From NCBI GenBank assembly GCA_964406945.1, contig CAYOTO010000005.1, positions 1 through 64,000 of the forward strand: a DNA stretch of 64,000 nt. Reading direction: 5' to 3'. Origin of the DNA: UBA2266 sp964406945 (lineage in GTDB: Bacteria; Planctomycetota; Phycisphaerae; Sedimentisphaerales; Anaerobacaceae). How positions within the stretch are numbered: position 1 is the stretch's first letter; each line of letters opens with the position of its first letter. The notes beneath the pieces are model-generated. The model saw only the letters and a program-made list of their open reading frames with translations, made no database searches and was not told the origin of the DNA. Made by a program: the position numbers and the translations under genes. This document shows positions 8,199-15,570 of the stretch, one piece after another.

Positions 8199-9113
8199 CT
8201 AGACGTCGCAGAGCTTAACCGCTTCGGTCAGACCCTTCATCGGGTCGCGCGTGGGGATGAACTCGTGTGCGACGTAGCCGTTGTAGTCGGTCTTTGCGAT
8301 TTCCTCGAAGATCGGCAGGTAGTTGATCTCCTGCGTATCGTCGATTTCGTTGCGGCCCGGACAGCCGGCGGTGTGGTAGTGGCCGATGTAGTCTTTGTAC
8401 TGACGGATCCGCCGGATAATATCGCCGTCCATTACCTGCACGTGGTAGATATCGAACAGCACGGTCATGTTCGGCGAACCTACGCCCTTTACTATCTCCA
8501 TGCAGTAGTCCATGTGATCGCCCTGATAGCCGGGATGGCCCTTCATCTCGGTGGCGTCGCGGCTGTTGAGCATCTCCAGAGCGAGATTGATCTTCTTCTT
8601 CTCCGCGTATCCGATGACCTTCTTCAGGCCGTTGATGCAGTTCTTTTTGCCGTCTTCCGGCGAGATATCCTCGGCCATGCCGGTAAAGGTAATCACCGTC
8701 GGAAAACCGAATTCGGCACATTCGTCGACCGATTTCTTTATCTTGGCGATGCACATATCGTGATACTCGGGGTTGTTCATTCCCTGCACGAAGCCGTGGC
8801 TGCCGTGCAACGCGCAAACCAGGCCGTGTTTTTTCAACGTGGGCCAGTGCTCGACATCGATCAGTTCGATGCTCTTGACGCCCAGTTTATTCGCAACGCC
8901 GCACATTTTCTCGGCGCTCCAGTAAGGCTCGTAGCACCACCAGACCATCGATTGATTGATGCGGCCTTTGGTTGCCACCGGTGTTGAATCGGACTTCTGC
9001 TGCTCCGTGCACGAAGCCAGTCCCAGCGACATCGCCCCGAGTCCGGCGCCGGCGGCTGTTCGCAGCATGCCGCGACGGCTCATACCGTTTCTACCCACAC
9101 TGTTTGCACTCAT
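8199..9113 (-). CDS. Hydroxypyruvate isomerase-like TIM-barrel protein, Tat lipoprotein
   Basis: The 304-residue protein begins with a twin-arginine signal (SRRGMLR at about residues 12-18). It is followed by a hydrophobic stretch ending in LGLASC, a plausible lipobox, so it is probably exported folded and lipidated. The mature part matches the AP-endonuclease-2/hydroxypyruvate-isomerase TIM-barrel family: SIELIDVEHW, LVCALHGSHGF, LALEMLNSRD, VLFDIYHVQVMDGD, IGHYHTAG and GYVAHEFIPTRD supply the metal-binding His, Glu and Asp residues of the barrel. Enzymes of this family isomerise small hydroxy-ketones or sugars, but the substrate cannot be fixed from sequence. GGAG lies 8 bases before the start. 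It shares the terminator at 8138 with the ABC operon. Confidence 0.85.
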   Translation of the reverse strand: MSANSVGRNGMSRRGMLRTAAGAGLGAMSLGLASCTEQQKSDSTPVATKGRINQSMVWWCYEPYWSAEKMCGVANKLGVKSIELIDVEHWPTLKKHGLVCALHGSHGFVQGMNNPEYHDMCIAKIKKSVDECAEFGFPTVITFTGMAEDISPEDGKKNCINGLKKVIGYAEKKKINLALEMLNSRDATEMKGHPGYQGDHMDYCMEIVKGVGSPNMTVLFDIYHVQVMDGDIIRRIRQYKDYIGHYHTAGCPGRNEIDDTQEINYLPIFEEIAKTDYNGYVAHEFIPTRDPMKGLTEAVKLCDV

Positions 9114-9693
9114 ATTGCGTCTCCTGCTATTGTTTTATGATTTCGAGTTCTGATTGCAAAACAGACGCTGATTCTAGACTGCGACGGGACTGCTTTCAAT
9201 TGAAAAAAGCTTCAGCGTACGGTCGAGGCGTACCGGGATGCCGGCGAAATCTCCAGTTTGCGCGTTAGTCTTTGTCTGGCAATAGTTTACGACATCTGGA
9301 GACAACCACCGATGGCAAGATCACAGCGCAGCGCTTGAAATAGGGCCTCGGCGGGCGACATGGAGTTGATCGCTGAAGTGGCCGAGCCGAATGACGAAGT
9401 TCGCCCGGTAAGATTATCGCCCAAAGAGCCGTGTATGACGCTGGTTCCCTCGCAGGGCCGAACCGCATCTGATGTGTCAGAATATAGTACGTTCGACCCG
9501 CCGCCTTACAAGCAACGCCCTGGCTCGCATGAACCGCTGCGGAAGATCAGAGGCGATACCGCGTGCGAGTCAGGTCTGCAAGTGCAAATCTTACGACTTC
9601 TGTGCAGGATTGAGTCGCAACGGTGGCAGGATTGCCGCATACACATAGATACAGAAGACCTGTACTACTGTGAACCGTTCCTGTCGGAATAAC
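9114..9693. other. 580-base gap with no gene seen
   Basis: This gap lies upstream of the TIM-barrel gene and downstream of the PilZ-like gene, both on the minus strand. Short open frames exist on each strand, for example 9360-9692 plus, but they have no convincing ribosome site, recognisable motif or protein-like composition. No tRNA, terminator or repeat is evident. Confidence 0.5.
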
Positions 9694-10083
9694 CTACATG
9701 GTCAGCATATTCAGTCGCTGCTGGGCCTCACTGCCCTCTTCGGTCTGCTCGCCCGGTCTGAAAGGCAGCGGCTCGGCAAAATGGACCGCAACGCGTCGAA
9801 GCATGCTGTTGACATGATCCACACGGCAGACATGACCGGAACGCATGTAGTTTTCCATATCGAACGAATCATCCTCGCCGTACTTGGGGACACTGAAGCG
9901 GGCGGTAACATGCTGGCCCGGAAACGGGCAGTGCTCGTCGGCATAGCAGGTGAACGATGCCGCGGTGCTCGATATATCCACCATTTGTCCCTGCGACAGT
10001 TCTTCGTCGTAGTTCTCCGCAAACCAGACCGGCCAGTGGTAACGCAGCCTGCTCTCGATTCGACGATCGTCATGATTATCCAT
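9694..10083 (-). CDS. PilZ-like domain protein
   Basis: The 129-residue protein looks like a single PilZ domain, the common receptor for cyclic di-GMP. The RxxxR motif is RIESR near residue 8 and the second motif is DISSTA near residue 36, where the usual (D/N)xSxxG has Ala in place of the last Gly. The rest is a small beta-barrel pattern with ARFSVP and VAVHFAEPLPF. The Gly-to-Ala change leaves open whether it binds the nucleotide. ATG 10083 is chosen because the domain starts immediately after it and GAGG lies 8 bases upstream. An in-frame start at 10134 (AAGG upstream) would add 17 residues. It stands alone, with no cyclase gene in the window. Confidence 0.65.
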   Translation of the reverse strand: MDNHDDRRIESRLRYHWPVWFAENYDEELSQGQMVDISSTAASFTCYADEHCPFPGQHVTARFSVPKYGEDDSFDMENYMRSGHVCRVDHVNSMLRRVAVHFAEPLPFRPGEQTEEGSEAQQRLNMLTM

Positions 10084-10334
10084 TTGGGAACCTCGGAAAA
10101 GTTTTACCTGAAAACGTCTACCTGCCATGAGCATCGACCTTATTGGACGGCTGCTTAACCGGCGCAGGAGGCGCTCGGCGCTTTCGGATGGTTAACAGTG
10201 CGTGATCGGTGCATAACGGCGGTAAACGCAGCATTTTGGAGCCGCCGGACGTGAAGTTTTTTTCGTGGCGGCTCGTGAAGTTCCCATAACCCCGCTTCTG
10301 GTGTCACAACAGGTGGCGGCATGGCGCCATCGGC

Positions 10335-11699
10335 TTACTTCATTTGCCTTACAAGAGTGCAGAAAAGCTCGCCGCGTCGCTCGTAGTTCTCAAACATGTC
10401 AAAGCTTGCGCAGGCCGGACTCATCAGCACCACCTCTCCCCTGGTCGCCAGTCGCTTTGCCGTTATAACCGCCTCTTCCAGCGATTCGGCTCTGTGAATG
10501 TCCGTTCGGCCTCCGCATTGAATGGCCTCGGCGATTTTGTCGGCGGTCTGGCCTATAAGGATGGCGCATTTGGCTTTTTGGCTTATCTTCCTGCCGAATT
10601 CTTCGAAACCGATGTTCTTATCAGACCCTCCCGCTATGATAATCACAGGCTCGTCGAACCCTTCGAGTGCGGCTATCGCGCTGAGCGGCGTGGTTGCTTT
10701 AGAGTCGTTGTACCAGTGCACCCCATGCACTTCTTCAACGAACTCGAGTCGGTGGCTGAGTCCTCTAAAGCGCCGCAGGCATGCCGCGATCGTTTCATCC
10801 GTGACGCCCATTTGCGATACAATCGCAACCGCAGCCGCCAGATTGGACAGATTTGCCGTACCGACAAGCCGATAATTCTGCCGGATGCGGCTGTTAACGT
10901 CGGCAGCGCTGTATTTAATGCACTTTCTTCCAGGCTCACCGTCGTATTTTGTGAACCAACCGGCCGCAATTTCATCCTCACCGTTGAAAATGGAGACAGC
11001 CGGGTTGGAAGCTTCCGGCTGCTGCAATCTGAAAAGGTGCTCCTTGGCCGCGCAGTACCGTTCGAAGGTCCCGTATCGGTCGAGGTGGTCGGGGGTGAGA
11101 TTAGTCAGAAGCGCTATTTTTGGCGCTTTGCCGGCCTGGGCCAGTTGTTCGATTTGGAAACTGCTCAGTTCGAGCACAACTACATCGTCGCTGGTGATTC
11201 GCTCTGCAATTGTAAGCAGCGCCTCATTGCCGATGTTGCCGCCGACCCATACGTTCCGGTAATCGCCCCCACTGCCGGCACGCAGAATGTGGCCGGTAAG
11301 AGCCGTAGTGGTGCTCTTGCCGTTGGAGCCGGTTATTCCGACGATGGGCGCGGGGCACAGCTCGAAAAAAAGGGCCACCCGGGAAGTGATAGCCGCGCCG
11401 TGGTTTCTGGCGTGTTGAATGAATTTGTTGTCCGGAGCAATCGCCGGATTTGCTATGACCAGGTCCGCCTGGCCAAAATCGCTTTCTCTATGTTCTCCCA
11501 GCCTCAGTTCAATATCGCAGCCGACGCAGCTTTTTTGCAGCCTTCGGACTGATTCGGCCAGTTGATCGGCCGAGGCCAAGTCCGTAACCAATACCCCGGC
11601 CCCCTTCTTCGCTGCAAACTCGGCCGAATCCAGCCCCCCGCCGAACCGGCCAAGCCCCATTACTACCACCTTTTTGCCCTTCAGGGCATTTTCGATCAT
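10335..11699 (-). CDS. murD: UDP-N-acetylmuramoyl-L-alanine--D-glutamate ligase
   Basis: MurD adds D-glutamate to UDP-MurNAc-L-Ala in the cytoplasm during peptidoglycan synthesis, using ATP. The 454-residue protein has an N-terminal Rossmann-like segment (VVVMGLGRFGGG), the Mur-ligase P-loop GITGSNGKSTT at residues 121-131, the central TNLTPDHLDRYGTFERY, the HRLEFVEEVHGVHWYNDSKATTP block, and a C-terminal domain with IIIAGGSDKNI and VLMSPACASFDMFENYERRG. These are standard MurD landmarks. The start ATG 11699 overlaps the stop of pyrF (ATGA), so the two are coupled. Longer in-frame starts run back through pyrF in another frame and are not real. The presence of murD fits planctomycetes that do make peptidoglycan. 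Confidence 0.96.
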   Translation of the reverse strand: MIENALKGKKVVVMGLGRFGGGLDSAEFAAKKGAGVLVTDLASADQLAESVRRLQKSCVGCDIELRLGEHRESDFGQADLVIANPAIAPDNKFIQHARNHGAAITSRVALFFELCPAPIVGITGSNGKSTTTALTGHILRAGSGGDYRNVWVGGNIGNEALLTIAERITSDDVVVLELSSFQIEQLAQAGKAPKIALLTNLTPDHLDRYGTFERYCAAKEHLFRLQQPEASNPAVSIFNGEDEIAAGWFTKYDGEPGRKCIKYSAADVNSRIRQNYRLVGTANLSNLAAAVAIVSQMGVTDETIAACLRRFRGLSHRLEFVEEVHGVHWYNDSKATTPLSAIAALEGFDEPVIIIAGGSDKNIGFEEFGRKISQKAKCAILIGQTADKIAEAIQCGGRTDIHRAESLEEAVITAKRLATRGEVVLMSPACASFDMFENYERRGELFCTLVRQMK

Positions 11700-12646
11700 A
11701 TCCTCGCCTGCATAGCGTTCGCCAACTCCACTTTGGCGTCCGTAACCGCCTGCTCGATGCACCGCTTCCAGTCGTTGCCGAACTGCTCGCGATAATTCGG
11801 CCTTTCGTACGCATAAAGAACAGATCGCGAAGCATTGATCAGAGCGCCGGTGCCGTCGGCCTTGCAGTATCGTATGCAGTCGGCGGCCGATGCGCCCTGT
11901 GAGCCGTAACCCGGCACCAGAAACCACGCCTTGTCGTATTTGTCGCGCAGCGCCGTCGTAACCTCCGGAGCCGTTCCACCGACAACCATCCCGACATTGC
12001 TGTAGCCGCAATTTGCGACTCTTCCGGGTGCTTCGGCGATTTCATTTACCACCGAAGCGACCTTCTCATAAAACGCAACGCCGTCAGCGTCCGCACTGTC
12101 CTGAATAACCGCCGCGGACGGATTGCTGGTGCGGACCAGGACGAATACGCCCTTTCCCTGCTCTGTCGCCATCTTGGCAAACGGCTCGATTCCGTCCGTG
12201 CCGAAATAGCCGTTTACGGTTATAGCGTCCGGAACCAGTGTATCCTCCAGTCCAGCCAGTTCGGGGTTCTCCAGATGAGCCGCGGCATACATTTCGGCCG
12301 TATGACCTATATCGCCTCGCTTGACGTCTCCTATGACCTCCAGTCCAAGCTCGGCGCCTTCGGCAACGAGAGAGTAATAGGTCTCGAGTCCTTCCCACAG
12401 ATACTTCTCGAAAAAGGCCACGTTAATCTTCACCGCCGGAACCATCGGAGCCACCAGACGCATAACTTGCGTACAGAAATCGAATATTGCATCGACGGCC
12501 GCGGCCGAATCAAATTCGTCGTTCATCTGACGGTGTGTCCGGATCGCCGCCGGAAGGCGGGCGTAAACCGGATCAATACCGACAACCAAAGGGGTCTTCT
12601 TTTCTTTTACCGCCTCGCATAAACGGTCAGCAAAATGACTTGCCAT
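11696..12646 (-). CDS. pyrF: Orotidine 5'-phosphate decarboxylase, type 2
   Basis: PyrF converts OMP to UMP, the last step of pyrimidine synthesis. The 316-residue length and the sequence fit the type 2 subfamily: LVVGIDPVYARLP near the start, VKINVAFFEKYLWEG, the catalytic DVKRGDIG at residues 107-114 with K109, and AITVNGYFGTDGIEPF and LVRTSNPS further on. The C-terminal LVPGYGSQGASAAD binds phosphate. It overlaps murD by four bases at its 3' end, an unusual pairing of pyrimidine and cell-wall genes that both feed UDP-sugar precursors. That functional link is inference. AGGTAGG lies about 13 bases upstream of the ATG, rather far, so initiation may be modest. Confidence 0.95.
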   Translation of the reverse strand: MASHFADRLCEAVKEKKTPLVVGIDPVYARLPAAIRTHRQMNDEFDSAAAVDAIFDFCTQVMRLVAPMVPAVKINVAFFEKYLWEGLETYYSLVAEGAELGLEVIGDVKRGDIGHTAEMYAAAHLENPELAGLEDTLVPDAITVNGYFGTDGIEPFAKMATEQGKGVFVLVRTSNPSAAVIQDSADADGVAFYEKVASVVNEIAEAPGRVANCGYSNVGMVVGGTAPEVTTALRDKYDKAWFLVPGYGSQGASAADCIRYCKADGTGALINASRSVLYAYERPNYREQFGNDWKRCIEQAVTDAKVELANAMQARI

Positions 12647-12943
12647 ATAACTGCAAACCTACCTTTCCCAAAAATACAGACTCCCGACCCACCGGTCGGG
12701 AAATCCTTTCCAACGCTCTCACAAAGCTCTCAACGACGACAATCAGCCGAAGCTGAATTCGTTTTTATTCATTTTGATTGTATTGACGTATTTCCACCTG
12801 ACGCGCAGGCCAGTTTGCGACTATAATGATACATACGGCTTCAGGCAAGTCAGAACTGCTTTGAAAAACCATCTTTGCAGAGAGATTTATCTCGGGCGTC
12901 GGTTTATCGAAACCCAGTGCGGCGCGGTATTCTAAAAACCGTT

Positions 12944-13654
12944 ATGAAAGAGACAGGAAAGAAGAACCCAGGAAAAAAGCCGAAGATGTCCAGACGCAGG
13001 AAGCTCGCGTACTGGCTTGCAATCGATGCGGCGGTTGCAGTTATCATAATGTCGTTGCTTCTCAACAAGCCTTCGATCTACAAACCGGCCGCGATTGATA
13101 TATCCGCGATGCGCTCGGGCGAAATTCATCCGTACTTCAATCAGATATCGTCCCGTTTTTACAACGGTGCTCAATCGCAGGAGCCTTTCGAGCTGGTCAT
13201 AGACGACAGGAAGCTCAGCGAGGCAATCGCAAACTGGTCGGAGAATCAGAATCGCGTCGCGCTTTACGCCCCCGCAGTGGTCTTCGAGGAAGACAGAATC
13301 GTTGCCATGGCCACCGCCGATGTCGAGGGTGTGGATATGGTCGTTTCCGTGGCGCTCAAACCCGTAATCGACGAGCAAGACCGGCTCAAACTGGAAGTAG
13401 ATAAGGTGAAGGTTGGCTCAATGTGGCTGACCACGGTTGCCAAGATGACTGCCGAGAGGATGTACTCCGAGCATACGGCCGTAAATGAGATCGACCAGAC
13501 CCACTGGCGGGCCCAGCTTGCCGCCGCCCTGCTCGCCGGTCAAAGCTTCGAGCCTGTCCTGACCGCTGAAGACAAAAAGGTGCGGGTAGACAGGGTTTCG
13601 GTCGAACCCGGCAAGCTTCGCATTCATTTCATTCCCGCATCGGCACGCCCGTAG
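12944..13654 (+). CDS. Membrane-anchored protein of unknown function
   Basis: The family is not recognised. The 236-residue protein begins with a strongly basic stretch (MKETGKKNPGKKPKMSRRRK) and then has one membrane segment at about residues 23-40 (LAYWLAIDAAVAVIIMSLLL), giving a type II topology with an extracytoplasmic remainder. That part has alternating hydrophobic strands (FELVIDDRKLSEAIANW, VVFEEDRIVAMATAD, VSVALKPVIDEQDRLKLEVD). This resembles the LolA/YpmS style of repeated strand proteins that are anchored by one helix, but it is only a structural impression. ATG 12944 is preferred over an upstream start at 12875 because the basic membrane anchor begins here. Neither has a strong ribosome site. 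It is a single-gene unit between divergent pyrF and the nusA leader. Confidence 0.6.
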   Translation: MKETGKKNPGKKPKMSRRRKLAYWLAIDAAVAVIIMSLLLNKPSIYKPAAIDISAMRSGEIHPYFNQISSRFYNGAQSQEPFELVIDDRKLSEAIANWSENQNRVALYAPAVVFEEDRIVAMATADVEGVDMVVSVALKPVIDEQDRLKLEVDKVKVGSMWLTTVAKMTAERMYSEHTAVNEIDQTHWRAQLAAALLAGQSFEPVLTAEDKKVRVDRVSVEPGKLRIHFIPASARP

Positions 13655-13752
13655 CGGCCTGGCGCTGAGTCGGCCTGCCCGGGCGGCATCCGCCCATAAA
13701 ATGACCGATCCAGGCCGCACAGCCTGAAAGAAAAAACAAAAACTCGGCGGCT

Positions 13753-13798
13753 TTTTCAGTACTGAAAACCCTCCTGCGTCTTGCAGCGGGCGGGTTTT
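13753..13798 (+). terminator. Palindrome and terminator-like hairpin after the gene at 12944
   Basis: TTTTCAGTACTGAAAA at 13753-13768 is a perfect 16-base palindrome. It runs into a second hairpin at 13765-13798, where AAAACCC pairs with GGGTTTT around an inner CTGC/GCAG stem. The second hairpin probably ends the upstream transcript. The two structures share the A residues at 13765-13768 and so compete. Confidence 0.4.
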
Positions 13799-13953
13799 AA
13801 AGTCTCCTGGTCGGCAAAAACTTGCGCAAAAGGCTGTGAGAAGCGTTATTTTGGGACGTTTGCTCAGCCGTTGTGAACCGGATAATGAGCAAAAATTGTG
13901 CAAATTCGGCGAAAAAATGATTGCTCTTATCGGGTTAGACGATTAGTATTTTA

Positions 13954-13984
13954 CATTCGGCTGCGGCAAAAGCCGCACCGAATG
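13954..13984. repeat. Hairpin with TGCGGC-AAAA-GCCGCA core
   Basis: CATTCGG pairs with CCGAATG, and inside it TGCGGC pairs with GCCGCA around an AAAA loop, with one bulged C. A shorter version of the same core occurs at 35562-35576. There is no T-run on either side, so it is not an ordinary terminator. Confidence 0.4.
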
Positions 13985-14112
13985 GCTAGTTTATGTGTAT
14001 AAGCAGAGGTGCTGTAAGATGTTTTTGACAGGATTGGCTAACAGTGAGCGGTAGACCGATTACAGATCGGCGCCGTTGCGCTTCTGCGCGTTTGGCAGCT
14101 TGGGATTCCGAG

Positions 14113-14249
14113 TTTCCGCTTCGAAGACGCCATAGAAATGATATTGTTCCTCTGGAGGCGGCCTATGTAGTGTAACGGATTGACTACAACCGCGGGTGAC
14201 TTTGGTGGTGTTTAATAAGCGGAAGCTGGCTTGGTTTTCCGCTTTTTTT
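14113..14249 (+). promoter_or_regulatory. Possible transcription attenuator in the nusA leader
   Basis: Three short segments can pair in two exclusive ways. TTCCGCTT at 14114-14121 (segment 1) and the same sequence at 14237-14244 (segment 3) are both complementary to AAGCGGAA at 14217-14224 (segment 2). Pairing 2:3 makes a terminator with an 8-base-pair stem and a seven-T run (14243-14249). Pairing 1:2 would prevent it. A small GTAGT/ACTAC hairpin lies between. The terminator ends 74 bases before the nusA start. No gene is seen in the rest of the 669-base gap from 13655. Confidence 0.5.
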
Positions 14250-14323
14250 ATTGCTGCCTTTTGGACCGGGTCGACGGCTGACTGGATGCCGCCTAATACA
14301 ACTGGTTGGAAAGAGAATACAAT

Positions 14324-15556
14324 ATGAATCAAGAACTCTTGAGAATCGTTGATAACATCGCCCGCGATAAGAACATCGACAAGGAATCTATCTTTGTCGA
14401 CCTGGAAGAGGCTATGGTATCGGCGGTCCGCAAACACTTCGGCGAGACCGAAGCCGACATAATCGTCAGGATCGATCGGTCGACGGGTCGCGTTATGGCC
14501 GCCATGGACGGAGAACCGATTGATATCAGGCGGCTCGGGAGAATACCAGCACAGACTGCAAAACAGGTCATGATTCAGAAAATCAGGGCCGATGAGAGAG
14601 ACAGCATATATTCGGAATTCGTTCAGAGAAAAGGCGAGTTGATCAGCGGTACGGTGGTTCGCTACGAAAGCGGCACACTTGTGGTCAATCTCGACCACTG
14701 GACCGAAGCGTACCTTCCCAAGGGCGAGCAGATAATGGGCCAGACCCACAGGCCCAGCGAGAGAATCCGATGTCTTATCCTGGAGGTCAAGGAAACCGCC
14801 AACCAGGTCAAGATTATCCTCTCTCGAACACACCCGGATTTCATACGTAGGCTTTTCGAGTCAGAGGTTCCGGAGATAGCAGAAGAGATAATCGAAATCA
14901 AGGCGCTTGCGCGAGAAGCCGGATACCGGTCCAAGGTTGCGGTAACCTCGCACGACGAGAAGGTGGATCCGGTCGGTGCCTGCGTAGGTGTTCGCGGCAG
15001 CAGGATTAAGAATATCGTCGAAGAACTCAGCGGCGAAAAAATCGACATTGTCAGATGGAATGATTCTTCGCAGGTTCTGGTCGCCAACGCCCTGATGCCC
15101 GCAAAAGTCAGCGAAATCGCACTGTGTTTCGAACTCGGCAGGGCCACTGTGGTTGTCGAGGAGGACCAGTTGTCGCTGGCGATCGGCAAACACGGCCAGA
15201 ATGTAAGACTGGCTGCCCGGCTCACAGGCTGGGACATCGATATCCTGACGCCAAACGAATACAACCTGGGTATCGAGCAACTGACAGCGTGTGTTAAAGA
15301 GGTCGAGGGGGCCGATGAAACCATAGTAGATAAGTTGATCGCTTTGGGCGTTATATCGGTTCTGGACCTGGACGAGGTCGGAGCCGAGCCGCTTACAACG
15401 GAACTGGCTCTTGATCCGGAGCTTGCCGGGGAACTGGTCCGGGCTGCTGAGGAAGCCGCGAAGAGGATTGCCGCCGAAAGCAAGAAAGCCCAGGCGGAAA
15501 AAGAACTTGCCGAGCAGACCAAAACGGCAGAAGCAGACAGTGAGCAGTCTCAATAA
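14324..15556 (+). CDS. nusA: Transcription termination/antitermination factor NusA
   Basis: NusA binds RNA polymerase and nascent RNA and modulates pausing, termination and antitermination. The 410-residue protein has the N-terminal polymerase-binding domain (MNQELLRIVDNIARDKNIDK), an S1 domain near residues 105-170 (GELISGTVVRYESGTLVVNL), and KH1 and KH2. KH1 carries VGACVGVRGSRIKNIVEEL and KH2 carries LSLAIGKHGQNVRLAARL. The C-terminal part is a single acidic helical segment ending in an Ala/Glu/Lys-rich tail instead of the two acidic repeats of the E. coli protein. ATG 14324 has GGAAAGAG upstream. infB follows after 14 bases and rbfA after that, the common nusA-infB-rbfA order. No rimP is adjacent. 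A possible attenuator precedes it. Confidence 0.96.
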   Translation: MNQELLRIVDNIARDKNIDKESIFVDLEEAMVSAVRKHFGETEADIIVRIDRSTGRVMAAMDGEPIDIRRLGRIPAQTAKQVMIQKIRADERDSIYSEFVQRKGELISGTVVRYESGTLVVNLDHWTEAYLPKGEQIMGQTHRPSERIRCLILEVKETANQVKIILSRTHPDFIRRLFESEVPEIAEEIIEIKALAREAGYRSKVAVTSHDEKVDPVGACVGVRGSRIKNIVEELSGEKIDIVRWNDSSQVLVANALMPAKVSEIALCFELGRATVVVEEDQLSLAIGKHGQNVRLAARLTGWDIDILTPNEYNLGIEQLTACVKEVEGADETIVDKLIALGVISVLDLDEVGAEPLTTELALDPELAGELVRAAEEAAKRIAAESKKAQAEKELAEQTKTAEADSEQSQ

Positions 15557-15570
15557 ATCTGGAGTTTTTT

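Noticed and set aside
9360..9692. 110-codon open frame in the gap before the PilZ-like gene
   Set aside because: No family similarity, no clear ribosome site and the composition is random.
11700..12011. N-terminal extension of murD
   Set aside because: The extra codons overlap pyrF in another frame. The MurD family begins at ATG 11699, which overlaps the pyrF stop.
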